NCBI GenBank assembly: GCA_021234155.1
Contig: JAJEKV010000038.1
Coordinates: forward strand, 13,707,559-13,771,558
Source: Isoetes taiwanensis
Taxonomy: Eukaryota > Streptophyta > Lycopodiopsida > Isoetales > Isoetaceae
Reading direction: 5' to 3'
DNA: 64,000 nucleotides
In this document: positions 37,401 through 49,429 of the stretch, in pieces
Position numbering within the stretch: the first letter of the stretch is position 1
How the letters are laid out: each line of letters opens with the position of its first letter
The notes under the pieces: generated by a model
The model's database searches: none
What the model was told of the DNA's origin: nothing
Seen by the model: only the letters and a program-made list of their open reading frames with translations
Made by a program: the position numbers and the translations under genes

Positions 37401-40400
37401 TCACATTTCCACCTCGGGCATCGAAGTTTGGGACACAAATGATGCCACTAACTCTCTTAATGTTTGTGAGTGCATTTTGAAAGTTCTCACGCATAAGGTA
37501 ATTGTAGTGGGCTCACCAACTGGAATTTACACCGTATAGGCTAAATGGTCGTATATTGAATACCAAAGTAATTTATTTAGATATCGCAAATTCCACAAAT
37601 CGGATCAATTGAACTATGTGTTGTGATGAAAAATGGTTGAAGACTCGAGAAGGAGGTAAAGAATTTTATCTCTTGGACATGCTTGAGGATGAAAAGCCTC
37701 ATAATTGGTATCCCTTTGATCACAAAGCAAATAAATCCATCATCATGCAAATAGAAGTTAGGCAATATATTTTTATACAAGAAATCAAAGTTTTAAAATA
37801 AATAGTAGACTGCATGCTTCACACATATTTAGGCCGGGCCATGATTTTCGTGTCAATAGGCTATATACTTGTATGGTGGCTTCATCAAGATACAATCAAA
37901 TGGCCTGCAAGACATCCTTCAAATTAGACTAGGGTTTTCAGCAAAAATATTTACTTATAGTTCAATCAATTCCCTTGTGTATTTTCAGACTTTCCTTGTA
38001 AGGAACAAGAAAGATATTTATCTCTTGTTTCCCCTTCTTTGAGTTCGCTTTCTAGCTTCGCTTACATTGGAGAAATTTTTAGGCACTTATGATATCTTTT
38101 TATGGCAGCCATCATTTTCAATAAAAGCTTTTAGAAAAATTAATATGATTGACTTTCTGGTTCAAAAGCACCATTTCGTTAGTTAAAGGATCGCAGAAAG
38201 CATCCAAACAACAAAGTTAATATCCATATTTTTATTTTTAAATTTTGTTCTTTGCGGTGGTTGGGATCTAGTGTGCCGTAAAAAGGTTTAATGTACATAT
38301 AAATTTTAGTGATATAAATTTTGCGCTTTCTGTCTCCAACTCTCATGTTCAAGCTTGGCTTTGGCATAAGTAGACTTTATGATTCTTTTCAAAAATACTC
38401 ATAACCTATCACGCTTAGGGTACATTCATATATTACATCTGGTATGTTTTAGTATAGTAAATTTATCAAGCTTTCCCATTGCTCTGTGAGTTCATTTAGG
38501 AGTATGCTGATCTTAGCCTTGATCCCACGTGCCTAACATTATGTCATTTTCCTCTCTACCACTTTGACTCTTCATGCTTGAATCATGCAATTTATTTATT
38601 ATAGATGACTGTGGTGTGGTCTCAATGCTATTAGTTCTCGTCTAATCATTTTCTACATCAAATTGCTAGCTTATGGCATATCTTGCACATTACACATTCT
38701 TGAGTTATTTATGGCTTATGGTATATTCTCAGACAAATTGGATGGCTTGTGGCATATCTCCTCAAGACATTTACATTGCCACAAAAAGCAATGCCTAAAG
38801 GTAGTCATGGTATTTGCTAAAATTTATTGATGTATTATGCAATAATTTAATTGAAGTCACTACAGCGTAATAATTAAGTCAAGATGGATTTTTTCTTTTT
38901 CTAAATTATATATATTAATACGCTTCATCCATGCTCTCTATACTTGAAGAATAGAGGATCCTCGTGATGTTCAAGAGCTACTACGCATCAAACATGTTGT
39001 ATAACAAGGTGTTGATGAGGCTCATTGCAATTTTAATCAGTTACAACTCCTGTGGATGGCCCTAAGTTTTGTACCTCTATACATTTCTCTCGCTTCTGCC
39101 CAATCAGACCTTTTGAAGTTCATAAGAGGGTGGTGAGATGCATGAGAAATCATGGTTCTCGCCTTTATTAGACTGAGTGCATTTCTCTCTACAAGGAGTG
39201 GCCATCACTTCTCAAGACAACAATGCAGTGGCAATGCTGTGCTCTCACACAAGAGATTTAAACCAAATCATGGCATGCATTTGAACTTGAATGGAGTTAC
39301 ATATATGAGTGTGCAAGGCATATTTTCCAATTATTGCATTATGATCTACAAGCTGCCTTTTACATCTACATTCATATTCATATGCATGTTACAAGCATAG
39401 CATATGTATATGTTACTATTGGGCGGGGGGTAACTTTAGAATGTGTTCTATTGACCTCGAGGAGCATGGACATCTAATTTTTTAAATTTCTAAGGTACAA
39501 TTTGATCCCATCCTATATTCTTTTGAGTTAAAATATTATTTTTTTTAACTTTATACTTATTATCCTGCCTAACATCCACAACTAATGCCCATTCCAACTA
39601 TTGGATATCACATCCTAAGAAGTTAGAGAAGAATATCAAGGCATAGGATTGCATTACATGTATACTATCGACACACTTTATTGCCCAAGATAAGCCCAAT
39701 AAGTCTGGCGCACTTCCTGAGGAGGAGGAGGAGGAGGAGGAGGAGGAGGAGGAGGAGGAGGGATGAGGAGGGAGGAGGAGAGGAGGAGGAGGAGGAGGAG
39801 GTAACATCATTTGGTGCCAAGAACGATGTTCATTAAGAACGATGCTTGCAGATTAACCTACCATGATCTTAGCAATCTCTCTCATCATCAAATGGCATCT
39901 CTAAGAATCACACTACTAATGTTCATATTGCAACCATTTTTTAAAAATTCCCCTAAGGCGCGTGGCTTGACAACCTTATATAGTACCAACATTCACAATA
40001 ATTTACTAATGTTCACATTGCAACCATTTTGTGTACCCCTAAGGCTGACACTTGACAACCTTATATAAGCATTCAACATTTACACCAACTCCAAAGATAT
40101 GCTAACTGAAAGCACTCAATTACCTATGGCGCCATAACGCCGCGCACCGAAGCTAACATCAGCATTTGCGCGTCAGCGCAACACCATGCGCAATTCGAAG
40201 CTAACATCGCTGCATTTATGCGCCAGCGAATGCCGAAAGCACATTGCCATTTTAGTAAATCTAAGATTTTGAAGCATTTAAGATTTTAGCTATAGCTTGG
40301 CCATCAACTTAAATGCACCGGCAGATTCTTTAAGGTGGAGGTTAGAATCGATGGTCTATTTCATCGTTATTCCATGCTAAGCAAAACGACCGATGAAGCA

Positions 40401-40960
40401 TGGTCGTTAAAAAGAACTCCACCGCGGGTTTCTTTCAGTTTCCTTTATGCATTGGAAAAATGGTCGGGCTCCACTCTCATCATCATGCTTTCGCCCGTTG
40501 TTTGAAAAGACATTATAACAGATTTGTCAAACAGTTTTCACATCCGAAGACCAACTCGTGACCGATGAATCGGTGTAATGAGAAGACACATAAAATACTT
40601 CTCATTTGATATTACTCGGGCGATGTCGCCTCTTTACCCACCACATGGATGGCCTGCTCGCATTGTGACTTGGAAATTTTCGAGTATTTGGGCCTTCGGG
40701 ATAATCTTATCGATCATTTCATTTTCTTACTTAAATCCGGAGATACCAACATATCCAAATTTTATGTAAGTAAATTTACGATAGAATTACAAGAACGTTC
40801 GAAACATCAAAGAAATTTTTGGATTTAAGACATAATTTGTCGAATAACATTCTTCGATTTCAACCTCAAGAATCTTGGATTCCTCCAACAATATGTCATC
40901 TGTGGCTGTGTTCTCAACTCACATTAAGTGCTTTAATGAGTTCATGCTGCTTAAAGGCAA
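34478..40960. other. Non-coding part of copy 2
   Basis: Counterpart of 673-6,980. It contains the internal repeat pair (36,385-36,600 and 37,885-38,100), the enlarged GGA microsatellite and a small direct repeat at 39,916-39,982 / 40,008-40,069 built on AATGTTCA-ATTGCAACCATTTT and CTTGACAACCTTATATA. No gene is recognised. Confidence 0.5.
39721..39801 (+). repeat. Expanded (GGA)n microsatellite, copy 2
   Basis: About 80 bp of nearly pure GGA with one GGATGA interruption. The site in copy 1 (5,769-5,795) is about 27 bp. Proline- and serine-run ORFs across it are translation artefacts. Confidence 0.9.
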
Positions 40961-40969
40961 GCTGCATCT

Positions 40970-41620
40970 TTTTACTCTTCGACATGCCGGATGTGACTCA
41001 AAATCAACTGCATGAGATATTCCCAATGGGGATAACAAACACATCAACTTTGTTACGAATGTATTTATCTCTCACTCAGATTCACCAATTATCTATTTCT
41101 CCTTATGTGGATGCTTGCATAACTTCTTCAATAAGAAGACCGCGATCTACTTTCACTTTACATCGTGCACACACCGAAGTCTCCCCAAGAACAAAATCAT
41201 CGGGCCTTATTCCTTCATACATGCAAGAAGTGACTAAGCTCAAGAGGTTCTGGCATGGGCTTTCAACATTCCTGGGAATCGATTGACCAAGACATACCAT
41301 CTTCAATGTGGAATTGCCACCGCCAAGGAGTTGGAGTTGGCAACAACCGCATCCATGGAGGACCCCAAAAGCCCTTGGAAACATAAGCAAACTGAACGTG
41401 GCAGATCTTCAATAAGTTGACAAGTGCCATCTTCCAAAAGAGATAATGAAGCCAATCTAAGATCTCACCGAATTGAGAGGTATCCATCAGGTGATAAATA
41501 TCCTTCAAGGCCATCCAAGGAAAATATAGATTTGTATTTCCTATCTCTCTTCTATCATCCTTTTTGTTGTTACAAGAAAACCAATGCAAGCTAGTCCTCT
41601 CAAGACAAGGAGCATTCAAT
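40970..41620 (-). pseudogene. PPR-like protein fragment, copy 2 (broken)
   Basis: Minus strand, reading from 41,620 down with frameshifts. One stretch (41,263-41,390) resembles the conserved 'VLxxCGxxxxLxxGxxxHxxxLKxG' part of a PLS-type pentatricopeptide repeat. The next (41,103-41,263) contains MYEGIRPDDFVLG, then ARCK and DRGLLIEEVMQAS, the shape of a following PPR motif. PPR proteins are plant organelle RNA-binding proteins, usually many repeats long; only about two repeats are visible. Frames shift inside the fragment, and its copy 1 partner (6,990-7,440) is worse. I read it as a pseudogene fragment; the family call is by eye. Confidence 0.4.
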
Positions 41621-44600
41621 AATAATACTTAGTAACTTTAAGATAGCAATCTTACGACATGTTCAAATACTGATTCTATCAGTACCTGGTCATAATGTGA
41701 TTTGGCCATGCAAAAAATGGACACTGCATCTGTGTTCTACAAATGCTGATTTTGTAGTCCTTTTCTACAAAGTGGGAAATTTTACTATCATTGTGCTTTG
41801 ATCCTCAGAATTATGTTCATACTTTTCTCCAGCAAAAAATTTAGCTGTAATATTGTTTCGTTGGTTTGAACTTTAGGTTACAAAACCAATTCTGTGTGGC
41901 GTAATGCAGAAAATTCAAGGTTCTTATCCATAGGGAGGAGAAAAGGGGGAATATTTCACTAACAATAACCTTTTAAGAAAACATTTAACAAGAATCAAAG
42001 GTGCATATACCTATACTGAAGTCTAAAACCACCTGCGATCCGAGATACAATAGAATAAAAAGCTGGGGTGATGGATTAAACAAATCCCAAGTTATTTTAC
42101 TATTATTAGTAGATATTTACACAAACGTAGATATTATAAAAGTACGCGTTTTAGCAAATGGGTGTCATCCATGGAAGTTTGAAAGGGACTTTAAATATAA
42201 GACCTTAAGATGTAACAAAATTAAGCAATGTTTAAAGCAGTCTGATTAAGAGAGCACAACAAAGATGGAGATGGCGAAGGAGATATAAGAAACATAATAG
42301 ATGTTTTCCTTGTCCAAACTGCTTTAAGCTACGAAACAAGGTCTGATTTCTTCAACAACAAGAGACCATGGGCGGTTTTAAGCAAGCAGGCCAAAGGGAA
42401 AACAAAGAAGGGATTCAAAAGCGAGCAGGACGAAAGAAGCGTAGAACTTGAAAAACGGGTAAAGATGACTCACCGTTTTCTCGCCCATGGGCGAAATTAG
42501 AATATTGTTACAAGAAATTCGTGCGCGATTGTCCGGAGCTAGGCATGGAGTAAAAAGCTCGGTTCTATCCCGTTTCGCCAAAATGGAGGCGGGAAATTCG
42601 CCGCTGGGCAAGGCAGGAGCTTGAAACCGACGAGGCATTGAGTCAGGCGATAGTTGTAGCGTGGAAACGGTAACCCTAATTTAGTTTTGATTCTATGAGC
42701 GGGTAAAGAATGTGAATTTCTCCAAATCTGGCGCCAAACCTGGTTCCAGGATATTGTTGTTGTTCTTCCAAAGTTTTGATCCAAATATGCCTTTAACATA
42801 TGGAACTAGACGAAATCTTATAACTCCAATATTAGTCCAAACAACCGGCCGGGCAAAATTTGCTTAATTTTAAGAACTTGATGGTCATATTCTACAGATT
42901 TTGACAATCAAGAATTTTTATGGGATTCATAATACCCGGTATGATGGAGTTGCTAGAATGAAGATTCTCGCTTGTCTCGACTCAAAGAATTATACGGTAT
43001 TAAGGATAACATTTTGAGTTTCTGGTTTTCCCTTTGTGCATCCCACATAAGGTTTTTCAGTCCAAGCAACCTGGGTCATCATTTATTGGAAATAGAAGCT
43101 TGCTGCTCTATTTTTTGTATGTATAAAGATATTTTCGCTGAATATAGATTTTCATGTCTTCTCGTGGTCTTGAATCTCTTACACAATTGACAATTGCTTG
43201 ACTCCATGTCGGAAGAAGTAGCAATAATTAGGAACTTGATGTCCAAAGATGCTATAGCCAGCTATTCTTTATCTATTTGAAGAAGGAATCTATATCAAAT
43301 GTATGTTTGGTGATGCTTACCTTCAGAGAATCTCTACAAAGGGTCTAACTCAGATACTTGAGACTCGCTTTCTTGTGTTTTGTTCTACAGTAATATACAT
43401 TGTAGCGCCTGGGCGCCGGCATGATGCTTAATGGATGTGCAAGACGGCCGCTAATATACCGGCACTTCTTAAATTCAGTTTATATATGTCCTTCCGTGAA
43501 GTCATATTGATGCTTTGTGATGGATATTAAGTATGCCATCGGAAAGGACCCAAGGGTTTTAAACCGCTTCTTTACTACATTTATTGGAAACGCTTGTTAT
43601 CATTTTTGTATGTATAAATATTTTCTGTTGAATAATATGGCATTTCATGTCTTCTCTAGTGGCTCCTTTGAATCTCTACACAATTGATAATTCTCGCTGG
43701 ATCTATGTCAAGAAGCAGTACAATTAGGAACTTATGTCCTAAAAATTGTGCTATGTTAGTGGCAATATGTTGATGCTATAAGCTAGTGGATTCTATCTTA
43801 TTTGAAGAAGGAATCTATACTCAAATGTAAGGTTTGGTGATGCTTACCCGTTGACAACGCCAAAGAAGCAAGTGCTTTTACCTAGGAACTTCAAGGGTCT
43901 CGTACCCTCAAAAAAAAAGCAAAATACCAAAATGGTAGTGGTGGAAGTTCAACTTACATGGTGACTTAGAGATCCAAATTTGGCATTTCAGAATCAAAGG
44001 GATATTGGTCGCAGAGTTCATCTTCAAGGCGCATTTAGACATATAATGCTAATTCTCAATCACCGCTGTGCGGAATAGTACCCGCCAAAATTTCTAGCGG
44101 TATCGAGAATGCCAATTTCTACACAAAAACGAGGGACTGTTGGCATCAAACCCTGTAAAGGCATAATTAGAATGCAGCCGGCGATGCCGCACAGTCCTGA
44201 GACCCCATGGAATCTGTAGATGTATGTAATGGAATTTTAGGTGGAACAAAACTGTAGATGCAATTGTGTAAGTACTTGTAAATGTAATGGTAGACATAAT
44301 GGAAAATGTAAAGCTTTAGGTTGGCTGGTTTGTGATAGTTTAGAGCATTATGGAAGATGGAATTGTGTGTGTGATTTCATAGTATCTAACTTAAGCAGTG
44401 GAAGTTTGCAAACCCAAAATATAGTAGCACACCATACAACTACTGAAAAATAATTTCATGTGGCGTGGGAGCTGACACATGATGTCGCTGAAATTTGGTT
44501 CTAGAGGGGTAATAAACATAAAAGTGAAAATTACGTAAAGGTTCCTCAAAACAAATAATGGCAAACCTAGAGTCTCAATTTAGATGTTTGTAGATTTAGT

Positions 44601-46907
44601 CATAATGGCCTATGGTTCTATAAGTGTAATCAAATTTAAGAAAGAAAAGAACTTAATTTCTCAAAATTTGCATTCTCAAACTTAATTTGATTGTTTATAT
44701 TATGCTATTCATGCTTAAAACATTTGTTCTTGCAAATCAATGGTCGCAATTTCATAATAAGAGAAAAATAACCATGATAAGAAAGTGCAAATCAATGGAC
44801 GAATTTCATAATAAGAGAAAACAACCTATAAATAAGAGAAGGGAAATAGATACTAATTCTCCTGACCCCTAGCTCGAAAAACATCATTTAACACCTGTGA
44901 TACTCTTTTGGGTAAATTATGGAACGCCATGGAAAACATAATCCCAGGTAAATCAAACCACAAAATACCTAAAAAAGAAATAATCAAATAACAAATAATC
45001 AAAATGGTAGGGAAGTTCAATTCCTTTACATGGTGACTTAGAGATCCAAATTTTGCATTTCAGAATCCCCGCGGATATTGGATGTAAATAGAGTTCGCTC
45101 TCATGCATTTAGACATATACGCTAATTTCAATCAGCAGCGAATAAGCACAAATTTTCTAAAGGTATCGAATGTACAAAAGCTTAATTCTACACAAAACTT
45201 AGGACCGTTAAGCATCAAACTTTTTTTTAAGGCATATAATACATACTTTCTATTTAAGTCCATGTGAATATTTTTATAATCTTTTGTTCTATTATAGATG
45301 TCTTACCATACTTATTCTCGCCCTAATTTTATCGTGATTCACATTTGCCCTCATTTGTTCCCCATCATATGCCTATGATTGCTTGTTTTTAAAATAGATA
45401 CATCCTATTCTTACTTGATAAAGTCGTAAGAACATGGATTAGCATTAGAAACCATCTCAAGTAATATCAATCCATGACATGTTTGATATGATTATGGCAT
45501 CATATGCATTGGTGAAGTTTAAGGTGAAACGAAAGTATCTTGGCGGTAGATTTGGTTAGGATTTCTCAAAGAATCGCTTTGTTGCAATTTTCCAGACAGT
45601 TCTAGGAAATAGCTACACCGACCATTTGTTTCTATAAATGATGCTCAGTGGCTTACAATGATCATATGGGTAATGTATGATGGAATCTACAACAAAGGTA
45701 AAAGTAACACAAGTTTCACAGAAGCAGAACATTATAAGAACATGCAGCTCTCAAGCTTATTGAGCTACTCATGAAACGACTTGTGTCAACAAAATACCAT
45801 AGAGTTGCATCACACAAGCATGCCTCGGGCCATGGGTAAGCCTTCATGAAAAACGCAAGGCTTCAGTCCACAAACACTAGATAAAGTTGCATCACAATAA
45901 GCACGATAATAAATCGTGGAATGGAGTAAGAAATGCAGAGATATCGGGCGTAGTGTCCTCGATACGAAAGGCATTGGCCTCATGTTAATGAAGTACATCC
46001 TATTCATCACACATCTTCATCCTCAAAACAAGGAGCTTCAAGGCAGCTTAAGAATAACTCGGATTGCATGGGTATGTAGATATGAACAAAGCATTGAACA
46101 TAGTGTGGATGAACTTAAGGTGACATCAATGATTGATTCAAGACAATCTCCAATTTGTCAATAGGTAGCAACACTTATGGAAAGTTAGAAAAAGGACTTT
46201 ACAGTTCTTAACTTGAAGCTAGAAAGTTTCAATTTATGATTGTGGCTGTATTTTAATGTTCCGGGTGTGGAAACCAACTAATTTCTCAACTTGAAAGCTT
46301 CAAATCGAACAATCAACTTCTTCCCGAAGCTCAACTTCTATTTCTAGCTTAGAGAAACGAGTTCTCTCTTCATAAATTAGACCTTGTTTAATAAGAAAGA
46401 TAGGAAAATCCAAAGAGGCACCTAAATTAAGCCTGCATTGTTCAACCGAATGGCGATGCGCATTCTAGCCTATGGTCACGTCGAAGCTTCCCCGCCTAAT
46501 GCTTTTGGAAAGTGCGTAAATCCGAAGCATTAACTGCGTATGTGTGCTTCTATTCCTATGTTTTGCATGGGCGGCTTGAAGCCATTGTTTCCATTCCTAG
46601 CTTGAGTTGTTGGCTTCACTTTGCCGAATATGATTTCACACGTAGTAATGCAAATCCCTAGAAGCTGTGGATATCATGCGGAAAATAGAACATGCAATAC
46701 CACGTATTTCAATCTACCATTTATTAGATCCTCAGATACTACAATGGGGTAATGCAAATCCCTAGAAGCTTTCTAGAGGGATATTAAGGTGGAAAATAGA
46801 ACATGCACAATTTCAATGTAAGAATTTGGGATCCACATTTATTAGATCTCAGATACACTTACATAGGTTTATTTAAAAGAGGAATTGCACTCTATAGTAT
46901 CTCTTTT
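41621..46907. other. Non-coding part of copy 2
   Basis: Mirrors 7,441-12,794, including the leader or exon-like block with a GTGAGT donor (about 42,250-42,900), the tandem of 500 bp units (42,950-43,860), the dispersed 240 bp repeats (43,935-44,170; 45,005-45,240), the ATAATAAGAGAAAA array (44,745-44,850) and the 120 bp tandem (46,650-46,870). No gene is supported. Confidence 0.5.
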
Positions 46908-47838
46908 TTAAATGGATAGTGTTATTTCTGCTGAACGCCAGATGTTACCGCATGGGCTGCTCCTTTTCCTCTCTTATGGACGCTTTTATTTCGGTCAGCT
47001 TATTCAATTTATATTTGAATTTAGCTTTACTTCAAATGATTTGAAATGCTCTTCTCCACCGATGAAAAACAGTTCCGTCTAAGAGAAACTTCCCTCTTTC
47101 TACAAAATATGTCGAGGTCGAGCAAAAGCCAAGGGTAGTACAAGATTGAACGCAGAGATGCATACTAAGACAGGCATTACTTTCGCTTGGAGTCTTTTGG
47201 GTAACTCCAAATATGGTTTTTAAGGTTTGTTGTGCCCTACTTTTAGGTATCCTTGCGGAGCAATGAAGCTCAAAATGATTTTTGTTTGCATCAACAAATG
47301 TTTCTCTCATAGATTTGGTAAGCCGCCTATATCTCTACCTACTTAGCACCCTACAAAACCGGCCATGCCCTATGATTAGTAGTCAGAGACAATGGCGCAT
47401 GGCACTTTTGGCAGCATTCGAATCTACTGTTTAGCTTCCGTGGCAGAGGCAAAAATGTGCTACGGTAAGCTAAAGAACATAGCCCTTGCTTTCTTTTCCG
47501 CCTCTCCTTTCTTTATCTTCGCTTCTTTATTGCAGTATAGATCAATCAACTGCTACTATGTGAGTTTATGGAGCTTGATCTCGGCCTAAAACCGAGGGAA
47601 GCACCGGGATGTTCTACTGCAGAGCAACTAATCAGGATGAGACACTAAACATTGGTGTTATTGGCTTTTTTCCTTCCTTCCATATTTCTTTGTGTTTATG
47701 GGATAGTCAAGCTCACATACTTTAGATCAAGGCAGACATTGTTTTGAGTAGTGTAAAAAGAAGTAGGTTATTGTTATCTACATTCCATTAATATCTACAT
47801 CTACATTCCATTTTGTTCTTTAATATTGTGGACTAATA
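46908..47838 (+). repeat. 950 bp repeat, member 3 of 3
   Basis: Copy 2 counterpart of 12,795-13,710 and 15,862-16,812, with the pyrimidine tract ending CTTTATTGCAG near 47,525-47,537 followed by the shared exon-like block. Confidence 0.75.
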
Positions 47839-48989
47839 ACCATCATCCAATTAAATTGGGATTATTTTAACTCCAAAATCAATACTAACCCTCGCTATTG
47901 TCTTCTAGTGGGTTTTGTTTTTTAATTCTTTTTTTTTTTTTACTAAAAATAACATAAGGTCATGTATTCACGCAGGACTTTTCATATGCTAATTGAAATA
48001 TAAATGAAAGAGCAAGTTGCTAACATAGATGAGACAAATATTGTCTGCTCAATAGATGATAATATTAGGTTTGATAATAACAAATTGCATTATTTGGCAG
48101 GCAATTCCGCATTCTAAAATTATCGATACATGGCACAAATATCATACAAAAAATATCAAGGGGAGTATTCCAATAAAATATTAAGGGATCAATCCATGTT
48201 TTTCCAATGATTTACAAGGTGTCTCCATGTCACCTGTCGACCAGCTCAAAAATAATCTAACACTTCACCAATCATCACATCCCCATAGTGCCAAATTATG
48301 TACACATTAATAATAAACTTCACCAAAAATCATCTGGCCCCAAAGTTTTTTTGGATCGTATGGTGATTCTGTGGCCCGTGGTTTGATTGTAGTTATTTGA
48401 GAGCATCATCATCCACTATGATTATAATTTCATCCCTATTCTCTATACCAAGTTCGGCCCATCAGTGTTACTTCAAGTGTTTCTGATGAAGATAGGTTTG
48501 CTCATGGATCCTTGGATTAGGTGAACTTCATACATTTTGTTCTGGATCCCAAAGGGTCAAACCAATTCTCACGATTTCCCAAAGGCTCTCAAAGTACCCT
48601 TGATGTTCTTAGTTCCATGGATGACCAAATACCAACCTGAAATAACCCTCGAATGCCCTTCGCCTAGCATCTCCCTTCAGGCGCTCTTGGCTAGGATCCA
48701 CTGTGTTTGATCTCTAATCGCGTCTCATGTGAAACGTTTCTCTAGCCACTTTTATTTTTCTGAAAGTCTTGCAAAGGACTCCCGCTTAGGCTCTAACACC
48801 ACAACCTTCTTAAACGAATGGAAGTCGGGAAATCAAACATGTATCCGGTCGTAAAAGAAGATAATACTTAGATAACACAAACAATAAACGCCAAGCTTGA
48901 TGAAATAGTCATAAACTAAATTCCGCCTGCTGCGATTTAGCTCGACAACCAAAAATAATCGTGCGCTTGGCTGCATTTAACTCAAAGGT
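47839..48989. other. Non-coding part of copy 2, with a copy-specific segment
   Basis: Similar to 13,711-14,690 up to about 48,825. From 48,830 the sequence departs from copy 1 and rejoins it at about 49,225. I see no gene before the minus-strand gene tail that starts at 48,990. Confidence 0.4.
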
Positions 48990-49406
48990 AATAAATTAAA
49001 ATCACGCGGCTATTTCGGGTGGGCAGCAACATACCTATCATCTTCAGCCATTGCCACATCTAGCAGCCATTCTCCTCCCACCCTTAATCTTCTTCGCCTT
49101 CTTTCTCGACTTAGAATTGTTATTTTCATTAGTTCCGGCCGCCCTTCACAACCGACATTATTTTATCATTATCGCATAAACCAGAATCAATAGAGTCACT
49201 TTCGTTGCCTTCATTTTCTGGGCTTCCCCGCCAATTATTTCATTGTTAACCCGTGAATCTACTCTTATTGTTGCTTGCATCACCCGCGAATGTGGGTATG
49301 ATATTCCCTAAGTTCGCCACGCCATCACAAGATTTCTTTGAGCAACCAGCTTTAGCGCCTATTTGTTCATTACCGCTTTCCTTTATCAGTCAGTATTTAC
49401 TAGTTC
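48990..49406 (-). pseudogene. 3' tail of the ParB/methyltransferase-like gene, beyond the CACTA
   Basis: Minus strand from the CACTA junction at 49,406. With a few frameshifts it reads as a hydrophilic tail containing SGNEQIGAKAGCSKKS, then FAGDASNNKSRF, then ENEGNESDSIDSGL, then a lysine-rich NNSKSRKKAKKIKGGRR patch that resembles a nuclear localisation signal. A GATAGGTATGTTGC block near 49,028-49,042 could be a splice donor, so the gene may continue. The main body ends at 53,513 on the other side of the transposon. Whether the two halves were one gene is inferred from strand, abutment at both CACTA ends and coding-like composition. Confidence 0.5.
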
Positions 49407-49429
49407 CACTACAAGAGAGGGGTCCATTA
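49407..49429 (+). repeat. CACTA left terminal inverted repeat
   Basis: CACTACAAGAGA-GGGGTCCATTA. It matches the reverse complement of 53,488-53,510 with one missing base. Confidence 0.9.

Noticed and set aside
39598-39810. Minus-strand ORF with proline and serine runs
   Set aside because: Translation of the GGA microsatellite; its copy 1 counterpart has no such frame.
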